Positions 26,059 to 33,958 of a stretch of 64,000 nucleotides of DNA are shown piece by piece. The notes under the pieces are model-generated. The model did not search any database, was not told where the DNA came from, and saw only the letters and a program-made list of their open reading frames with translations. Location: contig JAEKLF010000042.1 in the NCBI GenBank assembly GCA_019509985.1, positions 1 through 64,000 on the forward strand. The letters run 5' to 3'. Within the stretch, counting starts at the first letter, position 1. Every line of letters starts with the position of its first letter. A program made the position numbers and the translations under genes. The DNA comes from Burkholderiales bacterium (GTDB lineage Bacteria; Pseudomonadota; Gammaproteobacteria; Burkholderiales; Burkholderiaceae_C).

Positions 26059-26419
26059 ATGAATCCGCTCGATGGCCTCGCCTGGACCAACCGCTTTGCC
26101 GAACCAGGCCCCGAGTTCTTCACCGAATTACCCGCACGGCGCCTGCCCGACCCGCACTGGGTGGCGCAGTCACGTGTGGCTTCCGCTGCTCGTCGCGGGT
26201 GCTGTCCAACGCTGAGCCGCTGCGCGACCCTTTTATCGACCGCGAGACCCTGGATGCCTGGCTGGCGCGAGCGGGTCGCGCGGCCAAGGGCGGCGATTTC
26301 GGCGAAATCGAGCGCCTGCTGAAAGTTCTGAGCCGCCCGTTTGACGAACCCCTTCTTCCCAGCGACGCGGCCCTGCCGCCCGACTGGCCCAAAGCCTCGA
26401 AGTCTCCTGCTCACCATGA
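26059..26419 (+). pseudogene. selO: Eroded remnant of SelO (protein AMPylase)
   Basis: SelO is a pseudokinase-fold enzyme of about 480-520 residues that AMPylates proteins. Here only about 120 codons remain. The N-terminus is clear (NRFAEPGPEFFTELPARRLPDPHWVAQS). It then jumps, in another frame, to late-protein segments: FIDRETLDAWLAR directly joined to [23 protein letters not shown] and ALPPDW. After DWP a further frame change gives the conserved tail SLEVSCS and the stop at 26417-26419. So there are at least two large deletions and two frame changes; the kinase core, including all catalytic residues, is lost. The tail still overlaps the msrB start (ATGA), preserving the ancestral selO-msrB junction. 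Confidence 0.8.
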
Positions 26420-26832
26420 CCGACAAGCCTGACAAGCCCTATCCCGTTCAGAAGACCGATGCCGAGTGGCGTGAGCAGCTCGACCCCATGCAGTACCAGG
26501 TGGCCCGCCACGCGGCGACCGAGCGCGCCTTCACCGGCAAGTACTGGGATCATTTCGAGAACGGCCACTACAACTGCATCGGCTGCGGCACGCCGCTGTT
26601 CGAGGCCGACACCAAGTTCGATGCCGGCTGCGGCTGGCCCAGCTACTGGGCACCGGTCAACAGCGAGGTCGTCGAACGCGTCGTCGACAAGAGCCACGGC
26701 ATGGTGCGCGTCGAAGTCCGCTGCAACAAATGTGGCTCGCATCTGGGCCATGTCTTCCCCGACGGACCCGAGCCAACCGGCGAGCGTTTCTGCATCAACT
26801 CGGCCTCCATCGACTTCGTCAAGGACAATTAG
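26416..26832 (+). CDS. msrB: Peptide-methionine (R)-S-oxide reductase
   Basis: 138 residues, the typical single-domain size. Repairs methionine-R-sulfoxide in proteins using thioredoxin. Two zinc-binding CxxC pairs are present (CIGC at about 54 and CNKC at about 103), together with the substrate region [18 protein letters not shown] and the catalytic Cys in [12 protein letters not shown] at about 127. The ATG at 26416 is chosen over an upstream frame because [22 protein letters not shown] matches MsrB N-termini and ATGA overlaps the remnant selO stop. Since it was coupled to selO, its expression may have changed when selO decayed. Confidence 0.95.
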   Translation: MTDKPDKPYPVQKTDAEWREQLDPMQYQVARHAATERAFTGKYWDHFENGHYNCIGCGTPLFEADTKFDAGCGWPSYWAPVNSEVVERVVDKSHGMVRVEVRCNKCGSHLGHVFPDGPEPTGERFCINSASIDFVKDN

Positions 26833-26890
26833 CCACCGCGCCGGCCTCGCCGCTGGCCTAGCGAAGCCATCCGCCCCGGCGGAACCGACG

Positions 26891-27526
26891 ATGAAACTAC
26901 TGCTCGACTTCCTGCCGCTGATCCTGTTCTTCGCCACCTTCAAGATGGCCGAAGGCCAGGCCGACGCGGCGGCCGCCTTCGCCACCCAGCACTTTGGTTT
27001 CATGGTGTCGGGCGGCACCGTCGGCCCGCAGGAGGCGCCGGTGCTGCTGGCCACCCTCGTCGTCATGGTGGCCACGCTGGCCCAGGCGGCCATCCTGAAG
27101 CTGCGCGGCAAGAAGATCGATCTGATGCTGTGGATCAGCCTGGCCCTGGTCGTCGTGCTCGGCGGCGCCACGGTCTGGTTTCACAACGAGACCTTCATCA
27201 AGTGGAAGCCCTCGGGCCTGTACTGGGGCATGGCGCTCGTGTTCTGGGTCTCGCAGGCCTGGCTGGGCAAGAACCTGATCCAGAACATGCTGGGCAGCGA
27301 GCTGCAATTGCCGGATGCGATCTGGCTGCGGCTCAACCGCGCCTGGGTGCTGTTCTTCGCGGCGCTCGGCATTGCCAACCTCTACGTCGCCTACCACTAC
27401 TCGACGTCGTCCTGGGCCAACTTCAAGGTCTTCGGCGTGACCGGCCTCATCGTCATCTTCACGCTCGCCCAGGGCCTGTACCTGAGCAAGCACCTGCCGC
27501 CCCAGGAAGAGGACAGCAAGCCGTGA
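26891..27526 (+). CDS. yciB: Inner membrane-spanning protein YciB (septation protein A)
   Basis: 211 residues from the ATG at 26891 (MKLLLDFLPLILFFATFKM, a typical YciB start). Five or six membrane helices; conserved segments include GLYWGMALVFWVSQ, NLIQNMLGSELQLPDAIWLRLNRAW and TSSWANFKVFG. Family members contribute to cell-envelope integrity and septation, interacting with division and elongation proteins in enterobacteria and Shigella. It heads the yciB-bolA-ppiC cluster found in many Betaproteobacteria, and its stop overlaps the bolA start (GTGA). Confidence 0.93.
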   Translation: MKLLLDFLPLILFFATFKMAEGQADAAAAFATQHFGFMVSGGTVGPQEAPVLLATLVVMVATLAQAAILKLRGKKIDLMLWISLALVVVLGGATVWFHNETFIKWKPSGLYWGMALVFWVSQAWLGKNLIQNMLGSELQLPDAIWLRLNRAWVLFFAALGIANLYVAYHYSTSSWANFKVFGVTGLIVIFTLAQGLYLSKHLPPQEEDSKP

Positions 27527-27816
27527 GCGCCGCCGCCGTCAGCCTGAGCGCCGACATCGAAGCCCGGCTGCGCGCCGCACTGGCGCCCACCGAGCTCAGC
27601 ATCCGCGACGACAGCGCCCAGCACGCCGGCCACGCCGGCGCCCGCGAGGGCGGGCACTTTCATGTGGCTGTCGTGTCCGATCGCTTTACGGGTCTGCAAC
27701 GATTGGCCCGCCACCGCCTCGTTTATCATTGTTTGTCTGACCTGATGCAGCGCGGTATCCACGCGCTGGCCATCGATGCCCGCGCCCCGGGCGAACCGGG
27801 ATCAGGTCAAGCGTGA
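27523..27816 (+). CDS. bolA: BolA family protein
   Basis: 97 residues from a GTG at 27523, chosen because GTGA overlaps the yciB stop and the downstream sequence leaves no room for a shorter protein. The BolA/KH-like fold is recognisable: IEARLRAALAPTELSIRDDSAQHAGH, the HFHVAVVSDRFTGLQRLARHRLVYHCL segment, and IHALAIDARAPGE. BolA proteins partner with monothiol glutaredoxins in [2Fe-2S] cluster handling and can affect envelope gene expression; the conserved His in GGHFHV is the usual cluster ligand region. An intrinsic terminator follows directly. Confidence 0.92.
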   Translation: MSAAAVSLSADIEARLRAALAPTELSIRDDSAQHAGHAGAREGGHFHVAVVSDRFTGLQRLARHRLVYHCLSDLMQRGIHALAIDARAPGEPGSGQA

Positions 27817-27824
27817 TCGAACCG

Positions 27825-27853
27825 CGCGCCCCGTTGTCGGGCGCGATTTTTTT
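27825..27853 (+). terminator. Intrinsic terminator after bolA
   Basis: A 7-bp stem (CGCGCCC/GGGCGCG, seven-base loop) followed by ATTTTTTT. It lies between bolA and ppiC, so ppiC either has its own promoter or depends on read-through. Confidence 0.85.
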
Positions 27854-27876
27854 AGCCTGATTCACACCCCCATCCC

Positions 27877-28680
27877 ATGAAGAAGCTTGCGCTTGCCGCC
27901 GTCGTTGCGGCCACCATTTCGGCCATGCTGCCGGCTGCAGCAGTTGCGCAGAACATTGCCACCGTCAACGGCAAGCCCGTGCCCAAGGCACGTGTCGAAG
28001 CGCTGATCCAGCAGGTCACCAAGAGTGGCCAGCAGCAACGCTCGCCGGAGCTGGAAGCCCAGGTCAAGGACGAAGTCGTGCGCCGCGAGATCTTCATGCA
28101 GGAAGCCGCCAAGCGTGGCATCCCGCAGAGCAGCGACTACGTCACGCAGATGGAACTCGCCAAGCAGATGCTGCTGATCCGCGGCCTGATGGAAGACTTC
28201 CGCAGCAAGAACCCGGTCAGCGATGCCGACGCGCAAGCCGAGTACGACAAGTTCAAGGCTACCAACAGCGGCCAGGAATACCGTGCCCGCCACATCCTGG
28301 TCGAGAAGGAAGAAGACGCCAAGGCGCTGATCGCCCAGATCAAGGCCGGCGGCAACTTCGAGGAACTGGCCAAGAAGAACTCCAAGGACACCGGCTCCGC
28401 TGAAAAAGGCGGCGACCTGGATTTCGCCAACCCGAACAACTTCGTGCCCGAGTTCAGCAAGGCCATGACGGCGCTGCAAAAGGGTGAGATGACGCAAGAG
28501 CCGGTGAAGAGCCAGTTCGGCTATCACATCATCAAGCTCGAAGACACCCGCCCGGCGAGCTTCCCGGCCTTCGACGACGTCAAGGCCCAGATCAAGCAGC
28601 GCATCGAGCAGCAGAAGATGGCCGAGTTCCAGGACAGCCTGATCAAGAAGGCCAAGACGGACTACACCTTCAGCAAGTGA
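27877..28680 (+). CDS. Periplasmic parvulin-type peptidyl-prolyl isomerase
   Basis: 267 residues. Signal peptide at 1-24 (MKKLALAAVVAATISAMLPAAAVAQ). A SurA-like N-terminal helical domain (about 25-125) is followed by a parvulin domain (about 135-230) with the usual landmarks YRARHILVEKEEDAKALI, KKNSKDTGSAEKGGDLDF, FVPEFSKAMTALQKGEMTQEPVKSQFGYHIIKLED. It acts on prolyl bonds of exported proteins and supports outer-membrane protein folding. It resembles the PrsA/PpiD-like PpiC group that follows bolA in Burkholderiales. The gene stands between two intrinsic terminators and is therefore probably its own transcription unit. Confidence 0.92.
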   Translation: MKKLALAAVVAATISAMLPAAAVAQNIATVNGKPVPKARVEALIQQVTKSGQQQRSPELEAQVKDEVVRREIFMQEAAKRGIPQSSDYVTQMELAKQMLLIRGLMEDFRSKNPVSDADAQAEYDKFKATNSGQEYRARHILVEKEEDAKALIAQIKAGGNFEELAKKNSKDTGSAEKGGDLDFANPNNFVPEFSKAMTALQKGEMTQEPVKSQFGYHIIKLEDTRPASFPAFDDVKAQIKQRIEQQKMAEFQDSLIKKAKTDYTFSK

Positions 28681-28688
28681 TGCCCTGC

Positions 28689-28742
28689 CCGCCGGCTCAG
28701 CCGGCGGCAGCATCGAAAGGCCCGCCTCGGCGGGCTTTTTCT
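28689..28742 (+). terminator. Tandem hairpins and terminator after the PPIase gene
   Basis: A first hairpin at 28689-28707 (8-bp stem CCGCCGGC/GCCGGCGG) is followed at 28720-28735 by a GCCCGCC/GGCGGGC stem and a T-rich tail (TTTTTCTTT). The second is a classical intrinsic terminator for the + strand gene and abuts the end of the convergent ABC ATPase gene. Confidence 0.85.
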
Positions 28743-29414
28743 TTATGCGGCCAGGCGGCCAGCCTCGATGCGCAGCTGGCGCTCGCAGCGCGTGGCGATC
28801 TCTCGGTCATGGGTGACGAGCACCAGCGTCGTGCCGGCCTCGCGGTTCAGCTCGAACATCAGCTCCATCACCGCGCCGCCGGTCGCGAAATCCAGGCTGC
28901 CGGTGGGCTCGTCGGCCAGCAGCAGCGCCGGGCGCAGCACGAAGGCGCGCGCCAGCGCCACGCGCTGCTGCTCGCCGCCCGACAGCACGCGCGGGTAATG
29001 CCCGAGGCGTTCGCTCAGGCCCACGCGCGCCAGCATGGCCGCCGCCTGCTCGCGCGCATCACGGTCGCCGCGCAGCTCCAGCGGCAGCATCACGTTCTCC
29101 AGCGCCGTCAGGTTGGGCAGCAGCTGAAAGCTCTGGAACACGAATCCCAGCTCGCGCGCACGCACCGCGGCGCGCTCGTCCTCGTTCAGCGCGAACAGCG
29201 CCTGGCCGCGCAGCTTGACGGTGCCACCGCTCGGCGTGTCCAGGCCAGCCAGGATGGCCAGCAGCGTGCTCTTGCCCGAGCCCGACGCGCCAACGATGGC
29301 GACCGATTCCCTTGCGGTCAGCTCGAAGCTGATGTCATGCAGAATCGTCAGCTCCCCGGTGGCGTCGCGCACGCGCTTGGTGATCTGGTCAACTTGAACA
29401 AGGACTTCGGGCAT
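28743..29414 (-). CDS. ABC transporter ATPase, YbbA/LolD-like
   Basis: 223 residues from the ATG at 29414 (MPEVLVQVDQITKRV). MacB/LolD-type ATPase: Walker A GASGSGKST, Q-loop FVFQSFQLLPNLTALENVMLPLEL, signature LSGGEQQRVALARAF, Walker B LLLADEPTGSLD, H-loop LVTHD. In E. coli the equivalent ybbA is divergent from tesA and followed by the large permease ybbP; here the divergent TesA-type gene is conserved but no permease follows, so the membrane partner must be encoded elsewhere. The start codon overlaps that of the divergent esterase. Confidence 0.88.
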   Translation of the reverse strand: MPEVLVQVDQITKRVRDATGELTILHDISFELTARESVAIVGASGSGKSTLLAILAGLDTPSGGTVKLRGQALFALNEDERAAVRARELGFVFQSFQLLPNLTALENVMLPLELRGDRDAREQAAAMLARVGLSERLGHYPRVLSGGEQQRVALARAFVLRPALLLADEPTGSLDFATGGAVMELMFELNREAGTTLVLVTHDREIATRCERQLRIEAGRLAA

Positions 29415-30060
29415 GTCGGGACTGCGGCGGCGGGCGGTGGTGGCGCACTTTAGCCTGGGGGTGATCGCCAGCTGGACGTCAGGGTCGGCGGCCGCAGCGG
29501 CCGAGCCACCCGTCATCGTCGTGGTCGGCGACAGCCTGTCGGCCGAATACGGCCTCAAGGCCGGCGACGGCTGGGTGGCCCTGCTGCAGGCCCGCCTGAC
29601 TGAGCAGAAGAAGCCCTACCGCGTCGTCAACGCCAGCATCAGTGGCGACACGACAGCCGGCGGCCGCAGCCGGCTGCCCGCGGCGCTGCGCACGCACAAG
29701 CCGGCCATCGTCATCATCGAGCTGGGCGGCAACGACGCGCTGCGCGGCCTGCCGCTGGCGAGCACCCGCGACAACCTGACGACGATGACGCGCACCGCTC
29801 AGGAAGCCGGCGCCAAGGTCGTCATCGTCGGCATGCAGGTGCCGCCCAATTACGGCTCGGCCTATGGCAAGGAATTCGCGGGCCTGTTCGAGCAGGTCGC
29901 CAAGGACCGCCACGCGGCCCTCGTGCCCTTCCTGCTCAAGGGCGTGGCCGAGCGCGCAGACATGGCGGACTGGTTCCAGCCCGACCGCATCCACCCGCTG
30001 GCCAAGGCGCACCCGCTGATGCTGGACAACGTCTGGGCCGCCCTCAGGCCGCTTCTGTAG
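29413..30060 (+). CDS. tesA: Periplasmic GDSL arylesterase/lysophospholipase, TesA-like
   Basis: 215 residues with an N-terminal export signal (about 1-30, GVIASWTSGSAAAAA). SGNH-hydrolase blocks: block I VVGDSLSAEYGL with the nucleophile Ser, the Gly of block II in NASISGDTTAGG, block III GGNDALRG with Asn, and block V DRIHPLAKAH with Asp and His. Homologues hydrolyse aryl esters, acyl-CoA and lysophospholipids in the periplasm. A GTG further in (near 29437) would still leave a short signal peptide. Its ATG shares two bases with the ATG of the divergent ABC ATPase gene (CATG), so each promoter must lie within the other gene. Confidence 0.92.
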   Translation: MSGLRRRAVVAHFSLGVIASWTSGSAAAAAEPPVIVVVGDSLSAEYGLKAGDGWVALLQARLTEQKKPYRVVNASISGDTTAGGRSRLPAALRTHKPAIVIIELGGNDALRGLPLASTRDNLTTMTRTAQEAGAKVVIVGMQVPPNYGSAYGKEFAGLFEQVAKDRHAALVPFLLKGVAERADMADWFQPDRIHPLAKAHPLMLDNVWAALRPLL

Positions 30061-30080
30061 CGCGCGGCGCGCTTATTTTT
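30059..30080 (+). terminator. Intrinsic terminator after the esterase gene
   Basis: AGCGCG pairs with CGCGCT across CGG, starting inside the stop codon, followed by TATTTTT. It overlaps the stop codon of the convergent FecR-type gene. Confidence 0.7.
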
Positions 30081-32064
30081 CGTTCTGCTTCTGCTGGTCG
30101 CCGCGCTTGTCCTCGCGCCGGCCATCCGGGCGGCTCCTCTGCGGCCCTTCCTCGCGCGGTTGGGCGCGTGGCTGAGCTTGGGGTTGCGGCTGCGGCTGGG
30201 GTTGGGACGGCATCTGCACCCGCGGCGGCTCCGGCATGCGCTGGGGCTCGGCTTGAGGCACGCGGCGCTGCACCTCTTCCCGGCGCTGCTGTTCCTCGCG
30301 GCGTTGCTGCACTTGCTGCATCTCGCTACGGCGCTGCTGCTCTTCGCGCTGCTGCAGCATTTCGTTGCGCCGCTGCTGCTCCTCGCGTTGTTGCAGCATC
30401 TCGTTACGACGCTGCTGCTCCTCACGCTGCTGCTGCATCTCGTTGCGGCGTTGCTGTTCCTCGCGCTGCTGCTGAGCCCGCAAGGGGATGTTGTCGCCGC
30501 CGCGTTGCGGCTGTTCGACGTTCGGCCGCGGCAGCGCCTGCGGCGCGGGCGTTTGCGGTTGCTGGACGACGGCGGGGACCGCGGGCTGAGGCGTCGGTAC
30601 CGCCGGCCTGCCCTCGCGGCGGGGCAGCTGGCCGTCGCTGCGCCAGCCCATGCCGGACTGGCGCTCACGCTCACGTTCGTGCTCACGTTCACGCTGGCGT
30701 TCGGGCTCGGCCGCACGCGTCGGCGCAGCCGGCAGCACGGCGGCGAGGTCATTGCGGCCCGGCGCGACCGGCAGCGGGCGTGCCCAGCCAGGCTCGGCCT
30801 TGCGGTCGGGGCCGCGCACCGGCATGGGCTGGATGGCCGCGCCCGGTGCCGGCAGCATGCTGACGGCGTTGGGCGCATCGCGGTAGCGGTGCGGGCGCTG
30901 CACGGTCACGGGGTCGCGCACGTCGCGCGGGTCGTTGATGCGGCTCACGTAGCGCGGGCTGTGGTGATAGGCCGGCACATAGACTTCGCGAGGCGCCAGC
31001 GGATACCAGCCATAGCGCGGCGGCGGCGGGCGGCTGCCGATGGTGATGCCGACGCTGACGGAGCCCCCACCCACCCAGCCGACCAGCGCCGGCGCGTAGA
31101 CGGGCCGGTGCATGTAAGGCCCCGGCGCCCAGCACCAGCGCCCGCCCCAGCTGACCCAGCGGCCGTAGTGGAAGGGCGCGAAGCCCCAGGGCGCGTCGTC
31201 CACCCAGGTCCAGCCCCAGTGGCGCGACCAGGCCCAGTGGCCATAGCGATACGGCGCCCAGTCGGCGACGATGGTGGTGGTCGGGATCCAGACGGTGCCG
31301 TAGTCAGGCGCGGTCTCCCAGCGGCCGTAGCGGTCCAGGTCTTCGGCGCCCGTCATTTCGGGCGACACGTAGCGGGCCGATCCGGCGTATTGGCGATCGC
31401 CCTCGTCGCGGCTTTCGGCCAGCACCCAGTCGCCGAAGGCATCGCTGTACAGCGGCGAGCGCTCGGCGCGCGGGCTGTCGGGCCACCACAGCTCGACCTG
31501 CTCACCGGTGCCCAGCGCCACCGGCGAGGCGCCGCGCGCCCAGTCGAAGCGCATGCGGCCCTGCCAGACATACAACTTGCTGCCGCGGTCCAGTTGCTCG
31601 ACGCGGTAGAGGCCTTCGCGCTCCGGCTGGGCCGTGCCTTCGCGGGTGCGCACCTGCGTCTCGGCCGCGTTCTCGGGGCTGCGCAGGCGCAGCGCGACAT
31701 CGCCGCGGTCGATCTGCAGCAGGGTCTGGCCCTCGTCGAGCTGGCTCAGCTCCAGGTCGCTGCGCTCGTCGACCCAGATCGTCGTCGAGCCGCTGCGCAG
31801 GCTGATGCGGGCCCGGTCGTCGGTGCGCACGCGGTCACCCTCGCCTATCGTCTGGTTGCGCGTCAGGCGCGTCCATTCGCGGCTGTCGTGGTCAAACAGC
31901 CAGGCGTCGCCAACGACGTCCACGACGCGTGCCGCTCGTGCAGGCGGGTCACGGTCCGTGTCCTGGGCGCGGACGGCCGGGGCGACGGCGATCAGCAGGG
32001 TCAGCGCCAGCATGCGCCAGCGGCGGCGGGACAGAACGAGCTTGGAATCGGCGGGCGTGGCCAT
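30073..32064 (-). CDS. FecR-domain/DUF6600 envelope protein with Gln-rich repeats
   Basis: 663 residues from the ATG at 32064, preceded by GGAG. Signal peptide about 15-38 (WRMLALTLLIAVAPAVRAQ). A FecR-type domain lies at about 45-170 (VVDVVGDAWLFD, IGEGDRVRTDDRARISLRSGSTTIWVDE). A Trp/Tyr-rich middle (about 215-360; YGRWETAPDYGTVWIP, YRYGHWAWSRHWGWTWVDDAPWGFAPFHYGRW) is characteristic of DUF6600 proteins. The C-terminal 250 residues are low-complexity, rich in Pro, Arg, Gln and Glu, with five near-identical 13-residue QQREEQQRRNEM-type units predicted to form a long charged helix. Probably periplasmic or cell-wall associated; the molecular function is unknown. Confidence 0.82.
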   Translation of the reverse strand: MATPADSKLVLSRRRWRMLALTLLIAVAPAVRAQDTDRDPPARAARVVDVVGDAWLFDHDSREWTRLTRNQTIGEGDRVRTDDRARISLRSGSTTIWVDERSDLELSQLDEGQTLLQIDRGDVALRLRSPENAAETQVRTREGTAQPEREGLYRVEQLDRGSKLYVWQGRMRFDWARGASPVALGTGEQVELWWPDSPRAERSPLYSDAFGDWVLAESRDEGDRQYAGSARYVSPEMTGAEDLDRYGRWETAPDYGTVWIPTTTIVADWAPYRYGHWAWSRHWGWTWVDDAPWGFAPFHYGRWVSWGGRWCWAPGPYMHRPVYAPALVGWVGGGSVSVGITIGSRPPPPRYGWYPLAPREVYVPAYHHSPRYVSRINDPRDVRDPVTVQRPHRYRDAPNAVSMLPAPGAAIQPMPVRGPDRKAEPGWARPLPVAPGRNDLAAVLPAAPTRAAEPERQREREHERERERQSGMGWRSDGQLPRREGRPAVPTPQPAVPAVVQQPQTPAPQALPRPNVEQPQRGGDNIPLRAQQQREEQQRRNEMQQQREEQQRRNEMLQQREEQQRRNEMLQQREEQQRRSEMQQVQQRREEQQRREEVQRRVPQAEPQRMPEPPRVQMPSQPQPQPQPQAQPRAQPREEGPQRSRPDGRREDKRGDQQKQNEK
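30261..30476 (-). repeat. 39-bp tandem repeats coding a Gln/Glu/Arg helix
   Basis: About five consecutive units encode QQREEQQRRNEM(Q/L) and variants; the first four keep a 39-base period and the last units drift. Slippage-prone coding repeat; its copy number may vary between strains. Confidence 0.8.
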
Positions 32065-32161
32065 GGAGAGGCTCCTTTGCGCAAAGCTAACGCAGCGGGC
32101 ACGCTGCCGGTGCACGTCACTTACAAAGGTTTCATGTCTTTGCCGGCGCGCGAAAGCCTGA

Positions 32162-32698
32162 TCAATCGTCCGCATTCGGGTCCAACTCGGGGAAGAGCAC
32201 GGCCGTGAAGCCGAAACGCGTGAAGTCGGTGACGCGCATCGGGTAGAGGATGCCGTCGAGGTGGTCGCATTCGTGCTGCACGACACGGGCATGGAAGCCG
32301 TCCACGGTGCGGTCGATCGGTTGGCCTTCCGCGTCGAAGCCGGTGTAGCGGATGCGCTCGTCGCGCGCGACGACGCCACGCAGGCCTGGCACCGACAGGC
32401 AGCCCTCCCAGCCTTCGGTGCGCCCGCCGTCCAGCACCTCGACGACCGGGTTGATCAACACCGTCGGCGGCACCGGCGGCGCGTCTGGGTAGCGCGGGTT
32501 CTTGTCGTAGCCAAAGATGACCAGGCGCAGATCGACGCCGATCTGCGGTGCGGCCAGCCCGGCACCGTTGGCGGCGGCCATGGTCTCGAACATGTCGGCG
32601 ATCAGGGCTTTTAGCTCGGGCGTGCCGAACTCGGCCACTGGCTGGGCCACGCGCAGCAGGCGCGGGTCGCCCATCTTCAGAATCTCGTGCACGGCCAC
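32162..32698 (-). CDS. def: Peptide deformylase
   Basis: 178 residues. Metalloenzyme that removes the formyl group from nascent N-termini. All three motifs are intact: [10 protein letters not shown] (motif 1), EGCLSVPG with the metal-binding Cys (motif 2), and QHECDHLDG with two metal-binding His and the catalytic Glu (motif 3). It is not adjacent to fmt here and may be a second copy; the sequence ([36 protein letters not shown]) matches the stand-alone Def of Burkholderiales. It is divergent from the MBL-fold gene at 32749. Confidence 0.95.
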   Translation of the reverse strand: MAVHEILKMGDPRLLRVAQPVAEFGTPELKALIADMFETMAAANGAGLAAPQIGVDLRLVIFGYDKNPRYPDAPPVPPTVLINPVVEVLDGGRTEGWEGCLSVPGLRGVVARDERIRYTGFDAEGQPIDRTVDGFHARVVQHECDHLDGILYPMRVTDFTRFGFTAVLFPELDPNADD

Positions 32699-32748
32699 CG
32701 GGGCCTCCTTCGGCTATCGTGATCGGCGATTCTAGGAAGCCTCCGCAA

Positions 32749-33705
32749 ATGCACGACTTCATCGACGACCTCGGCCACGGCATCTACGCCATCGACACCG
32801 GCTTCCAGCGCCCGCGCTTCGATGCGGCCTACCTCGTTGTCGAGAACGGCCGGGCCGCCTTCATCGACACTGGCACCAACCACGCGGTACCGCGCCTGCT
32901 GGCCGCGCTGACGGCGCTCGGCCTCGCGCCCGAGGCGGTGGACTGGGTCATCCCGACGCATGTCCACCTCGACCATGCCGGCGGCGTCGGCCTGCTGATG
33001 CAGCAGCTACCGAACGCCCGCGCCCTCGTCCATCCACGCGGTCTGCGCCACATGGTCGATCCCAAGGCGCTGTGGCTGGGCGCGCTGGCCGTCTACGGTG
33101 AAGAAGAGATGCAGCGCAGCTACGGCAGGCTGGTGGGCGTGCCGGCCGAACGCGCCGAGGCCAGCCACGACGAGCAGCTCGTCCACCTCGCCGGCAGGCC
33201 GCTGCGCCTCATCGACAGTCCCGGCCACGCCAAGCACCACCACGCGATCTGGGATGAAAAGAGCCGCAGCTGGTTCACCGGCGACACCTTCGGCCTGTCC
33301 TACCGCGCCTTCGACGTCGACGGCCGCGCGTGGATCCTGCCCACGAGCACGCCGGTGCAGTTCGATCCCGACGCGCTGAAGGCCACCGTCGCTCGCCTGC
33401 TGGCCACCGAGCCGGTGGCCATGCAGGTGACGCACTACGGCCGCATCGGCGGCTCTGTGGGCGAGGTGCAGCGCCTGGCCGCGCAGATGCTGGAGCAGGT
33501 CGACGAGATGGTCGCGCTTGCCGAATCGCTGCGCACGGCGCCGGACCGGCACGAGCGGCTCAAGGCCGGCCTGCTGGACGGCTATCTCACACGGCTGCGC
33601 GCCCACGGCCACGCGGCCGGCGCGGACGCGGCAGACTGGCTCGCGCTGGACGCCGAGCTGAACGCCCAGGGCCTCGAGGTCTGGCTGGACCGCCCGGCCC
33701 GCTGA
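32749..33705 (+). CDS. Metallo-beta-lactamase fold hydrolase
   Basis: 318 residues from the ATG at 32749 (MHDFIDDLGHGIYAIDTGFQRPRFDAAYLVVENGRAAFIDTG). The metal-binding signature THVHLDHAGG is at about 67-76, with further ligands in SPGHAKHHH (His) and TGDTFG (Asp), and a late His in VTHYGRIGG. The N-terminal 215 residues form the MBL domain; a helical C-terminal region of about 100 residues follows (LAAQMLEQVDEMVALAESLR). Likely a thioesterase or glyoxalase II-like hydrolase; the substrate is unknown. It precedes the nirB leader but no evidence ties it to nitrogen metabolism. Confidence 0.88.
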   Translation: MHDFIDDLGHGIYAIDTGFQRPRFDAAYLVVENGRAAFIDTGTNHAVPRLLAALTALGLAPEAVDWVIPTHVHLDHAGGVGLLMQQLPNARALVHPRGLRHMVDPKALWLGALAVYGEEEMQRSYGRLVGVPAERAEASHDEQLVHLAGRPLRLIDSPGHAKHHHAIWDEKSRSWFTGDTFGLSYRAFDVDGRAWILPTSTPVQFDPDALKATVARLLATEPVAMQVTHYGRIGGSVGEVQRLAAQMLEQVDEMVALAESLRTAPDRHERLKAGLLDGYLTRLRAHGHAAGADAADWLALDAELNAQGLEVWLDRPAR

Positions 33706-33757
33706 CGCCGCCCCGCACTCGCCGCGGGCGGAGCGCCCCGCGCCGGTGCGCGCCATC

Positions 33758-33772
33758 GCACCGCGCCTGTGC
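33758..33772 (+). promoter_or_regulatory. Possible NtrC-binding site upstream of nirB
   Basis: GCAC-N7-GTGC matches the core symmetry of NtrC sites. It lies 40-55 bases upstream of the sigma-54 promoter, closer than the usual 100 bases. A second palindrome (GGTGCG/CGCACC) overlaps it at 33745-33762. Suggestive only, because such GC words occur by chance in this genome. Confidence 0.4.
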
Positions 33773-33813
33773 CGCGCAGGGTTTGCCCCGCGGCCTGCCC
33801 TGGGAAACCGCGT

Positions 33814-33828
33814 TGGCACGTCTCTTGC
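33814..33828 (+). promoter_or_regulatory. Sigma-54 (-24/-12) promoter of nirBD
   Basis: TGGCACGTCTCTTGC matches the sigma-54 consensus TGGCACG-N4-TTGC at every fixed base, with the required ten bases between GG and GC. Transcription should start near 33840, leaving a leader of about 180 bases before nirB. NtrC, the expected activator, is encoded at 40364-41836. Confidence 0.8.
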
Positions 33829-33874
33829 GCTGATCTGTCCGAGACGCCGCGCGTGAGCCGGTGCCTGATGACAT

Positions 33875-33958
33875 TCGCCAACGGCGGCGACCCAGCGCAA
33901 CGGCGCGAATTCCTCTGGCCCCGGTCGAGCAGACAGCTGCTGACGGGGCCTTCTTCTT
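33875..33958 (+). promoter_or_regulatory. ANTAR-target leader RNA with overlapping terminator (NasT/NasR-type antitermination)
   Basis: Two hairpins have the identical hexaloop AACGGC: 33875-33890 (TCGCC/GGCGA stem) and 33896-33907 (CGC/GCG stem, with outer CCAG/CTGG pairing to 33918). A1 and G4 of the hexaloop are the bases known to be needed for ANTAR protein binding. Directly downstream, GGCCCCG (33917-33923) pairs with CGGGGCC (33944-33950), with an inner AGCAG/CTGCT stem, followed by TTCTTCTT: an intrinsic terminator sharing bases with the second hairpin's outer stem. Binding of a nitrate/nitrite-released ANTAR protein would favour hairpin 2 and prevent termination. No nasS/nasT or nasR gene is in the window. 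The rest of the 33706-34020 gap shows no coding signal. Confidence 0.7.

Noticed and set aside
26233-27171. Minus-strand frame across msrB and yciB
   Set aside because: Antisense to two clearly conserved genes and without motifs.
30261-30476. Regular direct repeats that could suggest a CRISPR-like array
   Set aside because: There are no spacers: the 39-base units are contiguous and in frame, coding a Gln/Glu/Arg helix.
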